Positions 63,483 to 64,000 of a stretch of DNA of 64,000 nt are shown here, piece after piece. The notes beneath the pieces were generated by a model that was given only the letters and a program-made list of their open reading frames with translations, was not told the origin of the DNA and ran no database searches. How positions within the stretch are numbered: the first letter of the stretch is position 1; each line of letters begins with the position of its first letter. The stretch lies in assembly GCF_900156155.1 (NCBI RefSeq), contig NZ_FTMD01000005.1, positions 248,001 through 312,000 of the forward strand, given 5' to 3'. The position numbers were made by a program, and so were the translations under genes. This DNA comes from Aromatoleum tolulyticum (GTDB lineage Bacteria; Pseudomonadota; Gammaproteobacteria; Burkholderiales; Rhodocyclaceae).

Positions 63483-63511
63483 ATACTATCGAGAACAATT
63501 CTTACTTGCAA
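63483..63511 (-). promoter_or_regulatory. Probable fbpA promoter
   Basis: On the minus strand TTGCAA, a 17-bp spacer and TAGTAT read as -35 and -10 (four of six matches each). The -10 lies 36 bp before the fbpA start. The -35 overlaps the palindromic site at 63507-63526, so repression by steric block is plausible. Confidence 0.5.
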
Positions 63512-63526
63512 ATGGTTCCCATTGCA
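63507..63526. promoter_or_regulatory. Fur-like palindrome 1 (fbpA side)
   Basis: TGCAAATGGTTCCCATTGCA: outer TGCAA/TTGCA and inner GG/CC pairs are symmetric, and the AAATG-x6-ATTG core resembles the AATGA-x-TCATT form of Fur boxes. It covers the fbpA -35. Confidence 0.5.
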
Positions 63527-63536
63527 GGCAGTATAG

Positions 63537-63553
63537 TTGCGAATGATTCGCAA
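63537..63553. promoter_or_regulatory. Fur-like palindrome 2 (DUF2325 side)
   Basis: TTGCGAAT-G-ATTCGCAA is a perfect 8-1-8 inverted repeat, the geometry of Fur-family sites. It abuts a plus-strand TATAGT (63532-63537) and lies 18 bp before the DUF2325 start. Confidence 0.6.
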
Positions 63554-63570
63554 TACCGATGAGGGATGAT

Positions 63571-63900
63571 ATGGATGCACTGATTGTGGGAGCAGATCGC
63601 CTCGGCAACATTCCGAATGTCTTGTCGGAGTTCGGCATTCGCATTGCGGGGCACGTAAGCGGCCGTGAAACCGCGCATCAGCGCCGCACGGCGACTCTGC
63701 CTGCCGGTATCGGCATGGTGATTCTCTTCACGGATTTCCTTGGCCACAACGTGATGCAGCGCTTCCGCGAAGCGGCCAGCAAGGAGGGGGCAGCGGTGGT
63801 GTGCTGCAGGCGGTCCGTATGCGCACTCCAGCAGGCGCTCGGAAAGCGCGTGGACAGGAGCGACTGCGCGGCGTGCCGTGCCGACTGCGCCAGGCACTGA
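63571..63900 (+). CDS. DUF2325 family protein
   Basis: 109 residues. It begins MDALIVGADRLGNIPNVLSEFG and ends in a cysteine-rich part (VVCCRRSVCALQQAL and CAACRADC), giving seven cysteines in the last 35 residues. DUF2325 proteins are small Rossmann-like proteins often found near iron or haem uptake genes; function unknown. ATG at 63571 is preferred over the one at 63559 because GAGGGA lies just before it. Divergent from fbpA with a perfect palindrome in its promoter, so iron control is likely. Confidence 0.82.
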   Translation: MDALIVGADRLGNIPNVLSEFGIRIAGHVSGRETAHQRRTATLPAGIGMVILFTDFLGHNVMQRFREAASKEGAAVVCCRRSVCALQQALGKRVDRSDCAACRADCARH

Positions 63901-63920
63901 GGTGGCGCGGAGGAGGGGCG

Positions 63921-64000
63921 TCAGCGCTCGAACGAGAACCTTACAGGCAGGCGAATTCGATGACGTCGTGGCTTTCCGAGGACGATCGGCCCAATGCAAT
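63921..64000 (-). CDS. Probable TonB-type energy transducer, C-terminal fragment (5' part outside window)
   Basis: A minus-strand frame is open from the right edge to a stop at 63921-63923 and ends RHRIRLPVRFSFER, which is like the last strand of TonB C-terminal domains (xxVPVxFxL/F). Only 25 residues are visible, so the call is tentative. TonB would fit the iron-uptake setting. It converges on the DUF2325 gene. Confidence 0.4.
   Translation of the reverse strand, partial: CIGPIVLGKPRRHRIRLPVRFSFER

Overview
The window is high-GC DNA from a betaproteobacterium. Its gene content and order (rnfABCDGE-nth, split fbpA/fbpB/fbpC, aat-bpt-pyrD, Rnf together with multihaem cytochromes) suggest Rhodocyclales of the Azoarcus/Aromatoleum/Thauera kind. 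That assignment rests on protein character and synteny; no rRNA or tRNA gene was seen. Both ends cut through genes: an L,D-transpeptidase on the left and what looks like the C-terminus of a TonB-type protein on the right.

Layout. (1) 1-9 kb: metabolic and sensory genes. A heterotetrameric 2-oxoacid dehydrogenase (E1alpha-E1beta-E2, minus strand) stands opposite a chemoreceptor with a predicted periplasmic c-haem domain and a leucine/glutamate-type dehydrogenase. A nested palindromic repeat, a thioredoxin and a Dyp-type peroxidase follow. (2) 9-21 kb: a zinc-ribbon/UvrD-like helicase pair behind a good LexA (SOS) box, a CHASE/PAS/GGDEF/EAL protein, a PatZ-like acyl-CoA synthetase/GNAT protein, the ovothiol enzyme OvoA, an atypical SDR and an Old Yellow Enzyme. 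(3) 21.8-41 kb: an aryl-polyene (xanthomonadin-like) pigment locus. A plus-strand unit encodes a chorismatase (aromatic starter), a MipA/OmpV protein, an acyltransferase and a glycosyltransferase. A tightly coupled minus-strand unit encodes ACP, a COG4648 membrane protein, AMP-ligase, a hotdog dehydratase, an LpxL-type acyltransferase, a LolA-like protein, an MMPL exporter and a NodB-type deacetylase. A second minus-strand unit encodes ketosynthase, chain-length factor, dehydratase and ketoreductase. The two minus-strand units are separated by about 5 kb holding a decahaem cytochrome, an MtrB/PioB outer-membrane barrel and a LysR regulator, which is an extracellular-electron-transfer type module. 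This arrangement is the most unusual thing in the window.

(4) 41-50 kb: greB, then htpG behind a textbook sigma-32 promoter, a CLC chloride/proton exchanger divergent from a MarR regulator, a MoxR ATPase/VWA pair and a receiver-histidine kinase hybrid. (5) 49.4-56 kb: DUF1841, nth and the full Rnf complex on one strand. (6) 56-64 kb: pyrD, the two N-degron aminoacyl-transferases (bpt, aat) and a ferric-iron ABC transporter split into fbpC (minus), fbpB (plus) and fbpA (minus). Palindromic Fur-like sites lie in both divergent promoter regions, and a DUF2325 gene follows. The iron, Rnf, decahaem and c-haem chemoreceptor genes fit a metabolically versatile organism facing changing redox conditions.

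Many starts were set by ATGA, GTGA or TTGA overlaps between neighbouring genes and by visible Shine-Dalgarno sequences; where these disagree the entry says so. Family assignments come from motif recognition by eye. No database search was run.
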